A DNA stretch of 27,628 nt from Bacteroidales bacterium UBA6360 (GTDB taxonomy: Bacteria; Bacteroidota; Bacteroidia; Bacteroidales; UBA932), in assembly GCA_002440085.1 (NCBI GenBank), contig DJRM01000127.1, forward strand, positions 9,580 to 37,207, read 5' to 3'. The translations under genes were made by a program, and so were the position numbers. Below the pieces are notes generated by a model. That model did no database searches, had not been told where the DNA came from, and saw nothing but the letters and a program-made list of their open reading frames with translations. This document shows positions 1 through 8,024 of this stretch, piece after piece; within the stretch, counting starts at the first letter, position 1; each line of letters starts with the position of its first letter.

Positions 1-528
1 GAGAACACTCCTATCGGAACCATTCCGGTGGATGCGATCTACACCCCTATCCGCAACGTGAACTGGACCGTCGAGAACTGGCGTGTGGAACAGAAGACCG
101 ACTACGAGAAGCTGAACCTGGAGATTGTGACCGACGGGTCCATCACTCCAAACACGGCTCTTCAGGAGGCTGCAAACATCCTTATCTATCACTTCAAGCT
201 GTTCACTGACGACAAGAAGCTCACTCTTGAGAGCACCATCGAGTCGGACACAAAGGAACTTGACGAGGAGTCGCTTCACATGAGGCATCTCCTCCTGACC
301 AAGCTCTCCGACATGGGACTTTCAGTGAGGGCGTACAATTGCCTGAAGGCTGCCGACATCGACACCTTCGCCGACCTTGTATCCTACTCAAGGGCAGAAC
401 TCATGAAGTTCAGGAACTTCGGACGGAAGTCGCTCAACGAAATCGACCTTCTGGTTGACAAGATGAAGCTTTCATTCGGCATGGATGTTACCAAGTATAA
501 TATTGAACAAAAGAAAAAGAACGTATAA
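1..528 (+). CDS. rpoA: DNA-directed RNA polymerase subunit alpha, 3' part (5' end outside window)
   Basis: Reading frame 1 is open from the first base and ends at TAA 526-528, giving the last 175 residues of RpoA. The beginning (ENTPIGTIPVDAIYTPI...) is the end of the alpha N-terminal domain that dimerises and nucleates core polymerase assembly. After an acidic linker, the C-terminal domain (contacts DNA UP elements and activators) is recognisable from LSVRAYNCLKAADI and FRNFGRKSLNEI, its helix-hairpin-helix signature. A GTG at 28 is internal and is not a start. rplQ begins three bases after the stop, the conserved rpoA-rplQ order at the end of the alpha operon. Identity is certain; only the upstream half is missing because the window starts inside the gene. 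Confidence 0.97.
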   Translation, partial: ENTPIGTIPVDAIYTPIRNVNWTVENWRVEQKTDYEKLNLEIVTDGSITPNTALQEAANILIYHFKLFTDDKKLTLESTIESDTKELDEESLHMRHLLLTKLSDMGLSVRAYNCLKAADIDTFADLVSYSRAELMKFRNFGRKSLNEIDLLVDKMKLSFGMDVTKYNIEQKKKNV

Positions 529-531
529 AGT

Positions 532-1026
532 ATGAGACACAATAAGGCTTTCAACCACCTTGGTCGCAAGAGCGGTCACCGCAAGGCTCTCCTCGCGAAT
601 ATGGCCACCTCTCTCATTCTCCACAAGAGAATCCAGACCACTGTAGCCAAGGCAAAGGCTTTGCAGATGTACGTTGAACCGCTCATCACAAAGTCAAAGG
701 ACGATACTACCGCATCACGCCGTACCGTTTTCAGCTATCTCAAGAACAAGGAGGCCGTAACGGAGCTTTTCCGCACCGTTGCCCCTAAGATTGCTGAGCG
801 TCCGGGCGGATACACAAGGGTTCTCAAGACAGGGTTCCGTCAGGGTGACGGTGCCGACCTTGCAATCATCGAGCTTGTTGACTTCAACGAGGCGGCTCTC
901 GCTTCCGCTCCTAAGAAGGAGGCCAAGAAGACCACCCGCCGCAGCCGCGCCAAGAAGGCAGAGGCAACCGAGGCAGCTCCGGCAACCGAGGCTCCTGCAA
1001 CTGAAGCTCCTGCAGCCGAGGCATAG
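532..1026 (+). CDS. rplQ: 50S ribosomal protein L17 with Ala/Glu/Thr-rich tail
   Basis: Protein of 164 residues. The first ~120 residues are canonical L17, beginning MRHNKAFNHLGRKSGHR with the usual LLANMATSLILHKRIQTT and KAKALQ segments. L17 binds 23S rRNA near the exit tunnel of the large subunit. Residues from about 125 on form a low-complexity extension: a basic stretch (KKEAKKTTRRSRAKKAEA) followed by PATEA-like repeats. Extended, charged L17 tails are common in Bacteroidota, so this is a lineage feature rather than damage. The gene starts 3 nt after rpoA, so the two are surely cotranscribed, and it is followed by a strong terminator. Confidence 0.97.
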   Translation: MRHNKAFNHLGRKSGHRKALLANMATSLILHKRIQTTVAKAKALQMYVEPLITKSKDDTTASRRTVFSYLKNKEAVTELFRTVAPKIAERPGGYTRVLKTGFRQGDGADLAIIELVDFNEAALASAPKKEAKKTTRRSRAKKAEATEAAPATEAPATEAPAAEA

Positions 1027-1046
1027 TCTGAAAATCTTCAACACAG

Positions 1047-1089
1047 AAAATCCTCCGAAGTCCCAAACGGATTTCGGAGGATTTTTTTT
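1047..1089 (+). terminator. Intrinsic terminator of the rpoA-rplQ operon
   Basis: A 15-bp stem pairs 1049-1063 (AATCCTCCGAAGTCC) with 1069-1083 (GGATTTCGGAGGATT), with one G-U pair and a 5-nt loop, followed by a run of eight T at 1082-1089. The A-rich 5' flank extends pairing with the T tract. It is placed directly after rplQ and before an independently promoted sigma factor gene, so it should insulate the ribosomal operon from the downstream locus. Confidence 0.93.
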
Positions 1090-1095
1090 GCCTTC

Positions 1096-1104
1096 GGGGG
1101 GGGG
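1096..1104. repeat. Poly-G tract (G9) upstream of the sigma factor gene
   Basis: Nine consecutive G lie between the rplQ terminator and the TATCTTTG -7 box of the sigma gene, 15 bases separating the tract from the box. A TTTG that could serve as a -33 element is at 1087-1090, but the spacing to the -7 box (29 nt) is longer than the usual ~19-21. Length changes in the tract would alter this spacing. Two further G9 runs occur in this window, at 1574 and 21838. Any effect on transcription is inference. Confidence 0.85.
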
Positions 1105-1119
1105 TATTAAAAACTTTTC

Positions 1120-1127
1120 TATCTTTG
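1120..1127 (+). promoter_or_regulatory. Putative Bacteroidota -7 promoter element for the ECF sigma gene
   Basis: TATCTTTG matches the Bacteroidota -7 consensus TAnnTTTG perfectly and lies 27 bases upstream of the ATG at 1155. It is just downstream of the rplQ terminator, where a new promoter is needed. No -33 TTTG at optimal distance is visible; the nearest candidate is across the G9 tract. Confidence 0.6.
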
Positions 1128-1154
1128 CAGTCCTTAAAAATGAGTTGATGACGG

Positions 1155-1685
1155 ATGAAGACTGCGGATGACAAGGAATTTGTTGACGGGCTCAAGAGGG
1201 GTGATGCCGAGGCGTGGCGTTGCCTCTTTGTTCGCTACTATGCTGTCTATGTGCGTTTTGTGGGCAAGATTGTCGGCGACATGACTGCGTCAAAGGACAT
1301 TGTTCAGAATGTCTTCATGAAGCTTTGGAAGAACCGCGACAGGCTTGATCCGGAGACATCGGTAGAGAGTCTGCTGTATGTGATTGCAAGAAACTCGGCC
1401 TTCACATTCTTGCGTGACCGCAAATCTTTCGTTTCTGTGGAAGATTCTCCTGCGTCATACAGAGCCGGTCTTTCCGTGGAAGAGGAACTGCTTCTGGACG
1501 AACGTCGGAAATTGCTTGACGAGGCCGTGAAGTCACTTCCGGAACAGCGCAGGAAGGTGATTGACCTTAAACTGGGGGGGGGTACCAACCGTTCAATCTC
1601 GGAAGAACTCAAGCTGTCTGAGAAGACGGTTGAGCGGCATGTCACGCTGGCGCTCGGCGAGTTGAAGAACAAGGTTCGTTCATAA
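1155..1685 (+). CDS. RNA polymerase ECF-type sigma-70 factor
   Basis: Protein of 176 residues with the normal ECF architecture: sigma region 2 at about 20-88 (DIVQNVFMKLWKNRDRL and the following SLLYVIARN... segment) and region 4 at about 125-172 with a helix-turn-helix (ISEELKLSEKTVERHV). ECF factors of this Bacteroidota type are held by a FecR-like anti-sigma and activate a neighbouring susC/susD locus when the outer-membrane transporter is loaded; the next two genes are exactly those partners. ATG 1155 is chosen because the alternatives at 1140 and 1148 run into stops. A G9 tract at 1574-1582 encodes the end of Leu140 and Gly141-Gly143 just before the recognition helices. With nine G the length matches normal sigma factors. 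Eight or ten G would scramble and truncate region 4. Confidence 0.93.
   Translation: MKTADDKEFVDGLKRGDAEAWRCLFVRYYAVYVRFVGKIVGDMTASKDIVQNVFMKLWKNRDRLDPETSVESLLYVIARNSAFTFLRDRKSFVSVEDSPASYRAGLSVEEELLLDERRKLLDEAVKSLPEQRRKVIDLKLGGGTNRSISEELKLSEKTVERHVTLALGELKNKVRS
1574..1582. repeat. Poly-G tract (G9) inside the sigma factor coding sequence
   Basis: The codons read CTG GGG GGG GGT in the sigma frame, so the run is in-frame and the gene is ON in this copy. One more G leads to a stop near 1620 and one fewer to a stop near 1662; both lose the region-4 DNA-binding helices. Such a tract is a classic substrate for slipped-strand mispairing. Confidence 0.9.
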
Positions 1686-1779
1686 GCGTGCCTTAAGATT
1701 CCGGAGCGACCTGAAAAATCTCTGAAAATTTCAGATCCCGATTGGGGGATTCTCTCCCTTTGCGAGTTCATTATGTGTT

Positions 1780-2736
1780 ATGAACTCGAATTTCGATAAA
1801 AATATCAATGAATTCCAGGACTGGCTTCTGGAGAATGAGGACACCCGGCAGGGCGATGTTGTTCTTAAGGAACTGCTCAGGCAGGCGGAGAGCGAGGCTT
1901 CCGGAAAGGACGCTTCAGAGGGCGCAGCAGCATTCTCGGAATTTGCGGAGCGGACGGACATAAGGGGCGGGAAACGGAAACCGCGCCGCGTGTTGCACAT
2001 TGCCGCGAACATTGCCGCTGCCTTGTTTATTCCGGTGATGGCCGCGTGCCTGTGGCTGGCTTTCGGAACCGACGGCGAGCCGGAGGCGGTCTGGAGCGAA
2101 CTCTCGACGGCATACGCCGAGAACGCTTCCGTGGAACTCCCTGACGGCACTTCCGTTAAGCTCGGTCCGTGCAGCCGTCTCATATATCCGGACCGGTTCA
2201 CCTCTTCCGAAAGGAAAGTCTTCATCAGTGGCGACGTCTTGTTTGACGTCACGAAAGACCAGGGAAAGAAGTTTATAGCGGTTTCGGACAACATGGACGT
2301 GATTGTCCATGGAACACGCTTCCATGTGTCTTCTTTCATGGATGCCGGCAACGACGAGGTGGCTCTTCTCAGCGGCTCGGTCGAACTCAGCATGCACTCC
2401 GACGGGACATCTGTGAGGGTGGTTCCGGGCGACATCATACGCTATGATAAGGAAAATGGAAGCGTGCGGCGTCTGCGCTTCGATGTCAATAGCTATGAGC
2501 GCGTCCTGGACGTTGACGGTCTGCAGTTCGTTGATGCCACGCTCTCTGAGATTGCCGAGACTCTCTCTCGCCGCTTCAAGGCTGAGATTTCGGTGGAGGA
2601 CAGCATCGCCGGGGAGAAATACTACGCGTCATTCATAAACGGGGAGAATCTCGATGAGATACTGAATGCCCTCAATGTCGAGAGGCATTTCAGGATTAAT
2701 CACAATAACAACAAAATAAAACTAACTGCAAGATGA
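1780..2736 (+). CDS. FecR-like anti-sigma factor
   Basis: Protein of 318 residues. The cytoplasmic N-terminus (1-70) begins with a helical segment typical of sigma-binding anti-sigma domains. A single membrane-spanning segment at about 75-96 (IAANIAAALFIPVMAACLWL) follows a basic KRKPRR stop. The periplasmic FecR domain covers about 107-205 (ASVELPDGTSVKL, ISGDVLFDVTKD, VIVHGTRFHV). A C-terminal DUF4974-like domain (about 248-315) should contact the STN domain of the partner SusC. Known role of the family: it holds the ECF sigma at the membrane until the loaded transporter signals. The gene starts 94 bases after the sigma gene, and its TGA overlaps the ATG of the next gene (ATGA at 2733), indicating coupled translation with its signalling transporter. 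The assignment is secure; the inducing ligand is unknown. Confidence 0.93.
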   Translation: MNSNFDKNINEFQDWLLENEDTRQGDVVLKELLRQAESEASGKDASEGAAAFSEFAERTDIRGGKRKPRRVLHIAANIAAALFIPVMAACLWLAFGTDGEPEAVWSELSTAYAENASVELPDGTSVKLGPCSRLIYPDRFTSSERKVFISGDVLFDVTKDQGKKFIAVSDNMDVIVHGTRFHVSSFMDAGNDEVALLSGSVELSMHSDGTSVRVVPGDIIRYDKENGSVRRLRFDVNSYERVLDVDGLQFVDATLSEIAETLSRRFKAEISVEDSIAGEKYYASFINGENLDEILNALNVERHFRINHNNNKIKLTAR

Positions 2737-5700
2737 ACCTGAAATTCTTTGTCAGGACCCTCATCACATTATTGGCTGCTGTTGTTTTGTCGTGTGCGCT
2801 GGCTTCTGCCCAGGGCATATCGCTGAACATGCGCAATGCCACCGTGTCGAGGGTGATCGCTGAAATCCAGTCCCATTATGGATATTCAGTAGTCGTCAAG
2901 TCGTCAGGGATAGACATGGAGAGAAGGATTTCCGTGTCGGTGACGGATGTTGACGTGGAAACAGCCGTGAGAAAGGTTTTCGAGGGACAGCCGGTGTCGG
3001 TCAGCGTCAATGGCCGCACTGTCGTCGTCTCCGAGAGCCGTGTGGCGGACAATAAGGCTGAACGGCCGGACGGGCGCTTCACGCTGAACGGAACCGTTAA
3101 ATCAGCCGACGGCGAGCCTCTGATTGGTGCCGGGATTATGGTCAAGGGACGCCCCGGGGCAGGAGCCGTTGCGGACATTGACGGAAACTTCAGCGTTGAT
3201 GTTGCCATGAATGAAAGACTTGTGGTCTCGTTCATGGGCTTTACTGATGCAGAGGTGCCAGTCATCGGGAGAACCCCGATTGACATAGTGCTCTCCCCAG
3301 ACAATCAGTTCCTTACGGAGACTGTGGTCGTCGGCTACGGTACACAGAAAAAGGTGAACCTCACCGGAGCCGTGGCTGTGGTGGACGGTGACAACCTGCG
3401 CAACCGCAACGCCGCCTCCGTGGGCGAGATGCTTCAGGGCGCGATGCCTAACGTCACGGTCAAGACCTCTGGACGCGCAGGTGACGAAACGTCGGTGAAC
3501 ATCCGTGGAGTGACATCAATCGCGTCGTCGACCGGTCCGCTCATCCTCGTTGACGGAGTGGAGGGAGACCTTCGTGACGTGAATCCGAACGACATCGAGT
3601 CCATCAGCGTGCTCAAGGACGCTTCTGCGTCGGCTGTCTATGGAGCCCGTGCCGGCTTCGGAGTCGTGCTCGTGACGACAAAGAACCCTTCCGAGGAGAA
3701 GATAAACGTCTCCTATAACGGCAAGTTCACTTTCGGCACAGCCACGGTATCAACGGATTTCGAGACAAGGGGCTACTACAGCGCCTACATCAACGACATG
3801 TTCTTCAGAACCTATCAGGGCACGCCATATACAACCTACACCGCGGAGGACTACCACGAGCTGTGGATACGCCGAAATGACAAGGTGGAGGATCCGTCAA
3901 GGCCGTGGGTGGTCGAGAAGGGCGGTGTCTACAAGTACTACGGCAACTTTGACTGGTACAACTACATGTTCGACAACACCCGTCCGACGCACGATCATAA
4001 CCTGAGCGTGTCGGGTCGTGCGGGAAGGGTGAGCTTCCTCGTGTCAGGCAACTTCTACGACCAGACTGGAGCCAAGGCCATAAAGCCGGACCGCTACACG
4101 CACTATACATTCCGCACAAAACTCGGGGTGAAGGTCACAGACTGGCTCGAAATCACCAACAATACCAACTGGTCGAGCCGAAAGCAGTCGTTCCCTGGAA
4201 GCTCCAGCTCGTTCGGCAGCTACTTCTCGAACGCCTGGAAGCACGCGCTCGCGAGCATAGTCCCGATAAATCCTGACGGCACATACGTCTATTATTCATC
4301 GACGAGTCCGACCTACACGGTGACGGACGGAGCCCATGCCATCGCCGAGTACGGCAAGCATGACATGGCGGACAAGAACACCGAGCTGCGGACCACCTTC
4401 GAGGCCGTGATAAGGCCTGTAAGGCAGTTTGAAATAAGGGCCAACTACTCCTACACGGATCTGCTTTACTATGCGTTCAACCGTTTCGTCGATGTTCCGT
4501 ATTCCCGTATCCCCGGCAAGATTCTCTATATGTCCGCATCCTCGGACGTTGCGAAGGACAGGATTCAGGAGAGCTACAACACCACCCGCAGGAACGTGTT
4601 CAATGCCTATGCGACCTACGGAGACGTCTTTGCCGGCAAGCATGACTTCAAGGCCATGGCCGGGGTGAACTACGAGTATAAGTACTACAAGAACAACTAC
4701 ATGCGCCGCTACGACCTGCTGAGCGAGGAGATTTCCGACTTCAATATCGCGGTCGGCGACAACATCTACACTCGGGGCGGTCAGAACGACTATGCGGTGC
4801 TCGGATTCTTCTACCGTCTCAACTATGCCTACGCCGACCGCTACCTCGTCGAGACCAGCGGCCGCTATGACGGCAGCTCGCGCTTTGCCAAGGGACGCCG
4901 CTTCGGATTCTTCCCTTCATTCTCGCTCGGATGGCGAATCAGCGAGGAACCGTTCTTCAAGAACGCGAAGAGCGTGGTCAATAACCTGAAACTCAGGTAC
5001 TCCTACGGCTCGCTCGGAAACCAGAGCGCTGTGGGATATTACGACTACATCCAGACAATCACCACCTCAAGCCAGCTCAACTACCGTTTCGGCGAGGGAC
5101 AGAAGGTCTATTACGCGAACGAGTCGGATCCTAACGCATCGGACATATCATGGGAGAAGATATATACAAACAACCTCGGACTCGACCTCTCGATGTTCAG
5201 GGGAAGGCTCAATTTCAGCGGAGACGCATATATCCGCGACACGAAGGATATGATTATGCAGAGCCAGGCACTTCCGTCGACCTACGGTGCGGCCGCCCCG
5301 AAGAACAACTCGGCGGATCTGCGCACCTACGGATATGAATTCACAGTTTCGTGGAACGACAGTTTCGCGCTTGCCGGCGACGACTTCAGCTATGGAGTAA
5401 GCTTCGGTCTGGGCGACAATGTCTCTTACGTCACGAAATATGACAACCCTAACAGGACGCTCGCGAGCCCGTATGTGGGACAGAAACTCGGCGACATCTG
5501 GGGCTACCGCATAGGCGGACTTTTCGCGACGAACGCTGACGCGATGGCATATCAGGTGGATCAGAGCGCCGTCAATGATATGATTAACACTGAGATAGTG
5601 GATAACGGACTCCATGCCGGCGACCTCAAGTTTCTCGACCTCGACGGGAACGGGAAGATTGAACCGACGACGTCCGCGGACGACATAAAGGACATGGTCA

Positions 5701-6251
5701 TAATCGGAAACTCCCTTCCTCGCTACAACTTCAGCGGAACGGTGAATCTCGGTTGGAAGGGCATCGACTTCTCGATTATGCTTCAGGGCATAGGACGCCA
5801 GAACATGTATCCGAGCACCGAAGACCTCGCGTTCTGGGGCCCGTATTCCCGTCCGTACACCTCGTTCATACCGAAGGACTTCATGAGCAAGGTCTGGTCG
5901 GAGAGCAATCCTGACGCATATTTCCCGAGACCGAGGGGATATGTCGCGCTCAAGAGCAACCGCGAGCTCGGGGCGGTCAACGACCGCTACCTCCAGAACG
6001 TTGGCTACTGCCGTCTGAAGAATCTCACCATAGGCTATACACTTCCGAAGAAGTGGCTTGAAAGGATGCGCATGACCAAGTTCCGCATTTACTTCTCGGG
6101 CGAGAACCTTGCCACGGTGACTGCGCTGAAGAGCCGCTACATTGACCCGGAGCAGGCCTCGTCATCCCTTTCCTGGAAGAACGGGAGAGGCGCCGGGATG
6201 GTATACCCGTATGCACGGACATTCACTTTCGGACTTGACATAACATTTTAA
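2733..6251 (+). CDS. SusC/RagA-family TonB-linked outer membrane transporter with STN signalling domain
   Basis: Protein of 1172 residues. Signal peptide at 1-27 (cleavage near ALASAQG). Then an STN (secretin/TonB N-terminal) domain at about 28-103 that relays ligand occupancy to the FecR-like protein, a carboxypeptidase-regulatory-like Ig fold at about 115-190 (LNGTVKSADGEPLIGAGIMV), and the SusC signature VVVGYGTQKKVNLTGAV near 198. The plug (NIRGVTS, ILVDGVEGDLRDVNPNDIES, VLKDASASAVYGARAGFGV) is followed by a 22-strand-type beta barrel that ends in aromatic FTFGLDITF, normal for outer-membrane insertion. Family role: TonB-driven import of oligosaccharides with a SusD lid. The start overlaps the anti-sigma stop by 4 nt, and SusD follows 12 nt downstream. 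The STN domain is absent from the second SusC in this window, consistent with sigma control here and LacI control there. Confidence 0.97.
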   Translation: MNLKFFVRTLITLLAAVVLSCALASAQGISLNMRNATVSRVIAEIQSHYGYSVVVKSSGIDMERRISVSVTDVDVETAVRKVFEGQPVSVSVNGRTVVVSESRVADNKAERPDGRFTLNGTVKSADGEPLIGAGIMVKGRPGAGAVADIDGNFSVDVAMNERLVVSFMGFTDAEVPVIGRTPIDIVLSPDNQFLTETVVVGYGTQKKVNLTGAVAVVDGDNLRNRNAASVGEMLQGAMPNVTVKTSGRAGDETSVNIRGVTSIASSTGPLILVDGVEGDLRDVNPNDIESISVLKDASASAVYGARAGFGVVLVTTKNPSEEKINVSYNGKFTFGTATVSTDFETRGYYSAYINDMFFRTYQGTPYTTYTAEDYHELWIRRNDKVEDPSRPWVVEKGGVYKYYGNFDWYNYMFDNTRPTHDHNLSVSGRAGRVSFLVSGNFYDQTGAKAIKPDRYTHYTFRTKLGVKVTDWLEITNNTNWSSRKQSFPGSSSSFGSYFSNAWKHALASIVPINPDGTYVYYSSTSPTYTVTDGAHAIAEYGKHDMADKNTELRTTFEAVIRPVRQFEIRANYSYTDLLYYAFNRFVDVPYSRIPGKILYMSASSDVAKDRIQESYNTTRRNVFNAYATYGDVFAGKHDFKAMAGVNYEYKYYKNNYMRRYDLLSEEISDFNIAVGDNIYTRGGQNDYAVLGFFYRLNYAYADRYLVETSGRYDGSSRFAKGRRFGFFPSFSLGWRISEEPFFKNAKSVVNNLKLRYSYGSLGNQSAVGYYDYIQTITTSSQLNYRFGEGQKVYYANESDPNASDISWEKIYTNNLGLDLSMFRGRLNFSGDAYIRDTKDMIMQSQALPSTYGAAAPKNNSADLRTYGYEFTVSWNDSFALAGDDFSYGVSFGLGDNVSYVTKYDNPNRTLASPYVGQKLGDIWGYRIGGLFATNADAMAYQVDQSAVNDMINTEIVDNGLHAGDLKFLDLDGNGKIEPTTSADDIKDMVIIGNSLPRYNFSGTVNLGWKGIDFSIMLQGIGRQNMYPSTEDLAFWGPYSRPYTSFIPKDFMSKVWSESNPDAYFPRPRGYVALKSNRELGAVNDRYLQNVGYCRLKNLTIGYTLPKKWLERMRMTKFRIYFSGENLATVTALKSRYIDPEQASSSLSWKNGRGAGMVYPYARTFTFGLDITF

Positions 6252-6263
6252 TTCGGGAGGGCA

Positions 6264-8006
6264 ATGTATATGAAAAAATCAATGATAAAAGGATTTGTAT
6301 CCGTCATTTTCGCGTCGGCATTGCTGAGCTCCTGCAATCTTCTGGATCTCACTCCGAAGGCCGCTGTGACGGCGAAGACATATTTCAAGAACGAGTCGGA
6401 GCTGGAGCTCTATGCCAACCGTTTCTACAGCGACATCCTCCCGGGAGGAAGCAACATCTACAAGGAAATCGGCGACAACATGATCTGGATTCCGCTCGCG
6501 AGCGAGGTCAGTCTCACCCGTACCGTTCCGGAGACCGGTGGGGGCTGGTCGTTCGAGGCACTGCGGCATATCAACTTCCTGCTTGAGAACATAGGCAATT
6601 GCGACGATCAGGCGGCCGTGAGAAAATACACGGGTGTTGCGAAGTTCTTCCGAGCGCATTACTACTTTAATATGGTGAAGCGCTTCGGTGATGTTCCTTG
6701 GCTTGACCATGTCCCCGGAACCGATGATCCGGATCTCTACAAGCCGAGGGATTCGCGCGATGTGGTGATGGAACACATCATCGAGGATCTTGACGAGGCG
6801 ATAGAGCTTTTCAAGAAGGAAAACAGCACGAAGGATCTATATCATGTGACCTGGTGGACCGCGCTTGCGCTCAAAAGCCGTATCTGCTTGTTCGAGGGTA
6901 CATTCCGCAAGTACCATGGCCTGGCAGATTCCGAGAAATGGCTTCGTCTCTGCGTTGAGGCATCGAACACCCTCATGACGGCATCTCGCGGCTACTCGCT
7001 CTACACCTCCGGCTCGCAGCCTTATCGTGACCTCTTCACCTCCGACAACGCAAAATCCGTAGAAATTATTCTCGCAAGGGACTATGATCAGGCGTCTTCG
7101 CTTGCCAATTCGGTTCTGAACACCTTCAACACTCCTGGTGAAGGACGCTGCGGTTTCACCAAGAAATTCGTCAACAGCTACCTTATGGCCGACGGGACGA
7201 GATTTACGGACAGGCCGGACTATGACAAGCTTGAGTTTGTCTCCGAAGTGTCGGGACGTGACCCTCGTCTCGCCCAGACCATCAGAACCGCCACGGGACT
7301 GAATTTCGCGAACTGCATAACAGGCTATCAGCCGCACAAGTACATCCCCACAGCGAGCCTCAACTCCAACGCGGCTTCCTACAACGACCTGCCGCTCTTC
7401 CGCATGGCCGAGGTCTATCTCAACTACGCGGAGGCAAAGGCCGAGCTCGGAGAAATCACCCAGAACGACCTCGATATTTCCGTGAACAAGATTCGCGGGA
7501 GGGCGAAGATGCCGGTGATGAGCCTCAGCGACGCGAACGGTGCTCCTGACCCCTACCTCAGCTCTCCTGAGACCGGCTACACCAACGTCACCGGCGCGAA
7601 CAAGGGCGTGATTCTCGAAATCCGTAGGGAGAGGACGATTGAGCTCGTGCTTGAGAGCCAGAACCGCTGGTGGGACCTCATCCGCTGGAAGGCAGGCGCC
7701 AGCATAGGGCAGAAGATAGAGGGAATATATATTCCGGCCGACAAGATGGGCAAGGCCTATGACGTGAACGGCGACGGCACGGCTGACATCTGCGTCTACA
7801 GCGGCACACAGCCGTCAGTGAAGGAAAATGTCACTTGGTTCAACATCGACAAGGACTACAGGCTCTCCGACGGCGCTTCCGGAAAGATAATGTTCTTCTC
7901 CGACGTCGTGAGGACATGGGACGAGGAGCGTGACTATTTCTATCCTATACCGAAGGAGGACATAATCCTGACGGGCGGGAAAATCGAACAGAACAAAGGA
8001 TGGTAG
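6264..8006 (+). CDS. SusD/RagB-family nutrient-binding outer membrane lipoprotein
   Basis: Protein of 580 residues with a lipoprotein signal peptide ending LLSSC (Cys24). The family scaffold is clear: N-terminal LDLTPKAAVTAKTYFKNESELELYANRFY..., a TPR-like helical core (KFFRAHYYFNMVKRFGDVPW), and the C-terminal SusD motif EIRRERTIELVLESQNRWWDLIRW. It should cap the preceding SusC and bind the glycan at the cell surface. An ATG at 6270 is an attractive alternative start because GGGAGG at 6255-6260 is better spaced for it; the mature protein is the same. It lies 12 nt after susC and 18 nt before the GLUG lipoprotein gene, in one operon. Confidence 0.95.
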   Translation: MYMKKSMIKGFVSVIFASALLSSCNLLDLTPKAAVTAKTYFKNESELELYANRFYSDILPGGSNIYKEIGDNMIWIPLASEVSLTRTVPETGGGWSFEALRHINFLLENIGNCDDQAAVRKYTGVAKFFRAHYYFNMVKRFGDVPWLDHVPGTDDPDLYKPRDSRDVVMEHIIEDLDEAIELFKKENSTKDLYHVTWWTALALKSRICLFEGTFRKYHGLADSEKWLRLCVEASNTLMTASRGYSLYTSGSQPYRDLFTSDNAKSVEIILARDYDQASSLANSVLNTFNTPGEGRCGFTKKFVNSYLMADGTRFTDRPDYDKLEFVSEVSGRDPRLAQTIRTATGLNFANCITGYQPHKYIPTASLNSNAASYNDLPLFRMAEVYLNYAEAKAELGEITQNDLDISVNKIRGRAKMPVMSLSDANGAPDPYLSSPETGYTNVTGANKGVILEIRRERTIELVLESQNRWWDLIRWKAGASIGQKIEGIYIPADKMGKAYDVNGDGTADICVYSGTQPSVKENVTWFNIDKDYRLSDGASGKIMFFSDVVRTWDEERDYFYPIPKEDIILTGGKIEQNKGW

Positions 8007-8024
8007 TAAAACAAATGTGTATAT

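Noticed and set aside
985..1023. Repeated PATEA coding units at the rplQ 3' end as a functional tandem repeat
   Set aside because: Short imperfect low-complexity repeats in L17 tails are common in this phylum and there is no sign of a regulatory role.
1731..2438. Minus-strand ORF of 235 codons opposite the anti-sigma gene
   Set aside because: Ser/Thr/Pro-rich shadow translation of a high-GC gene, with no protein-like features.
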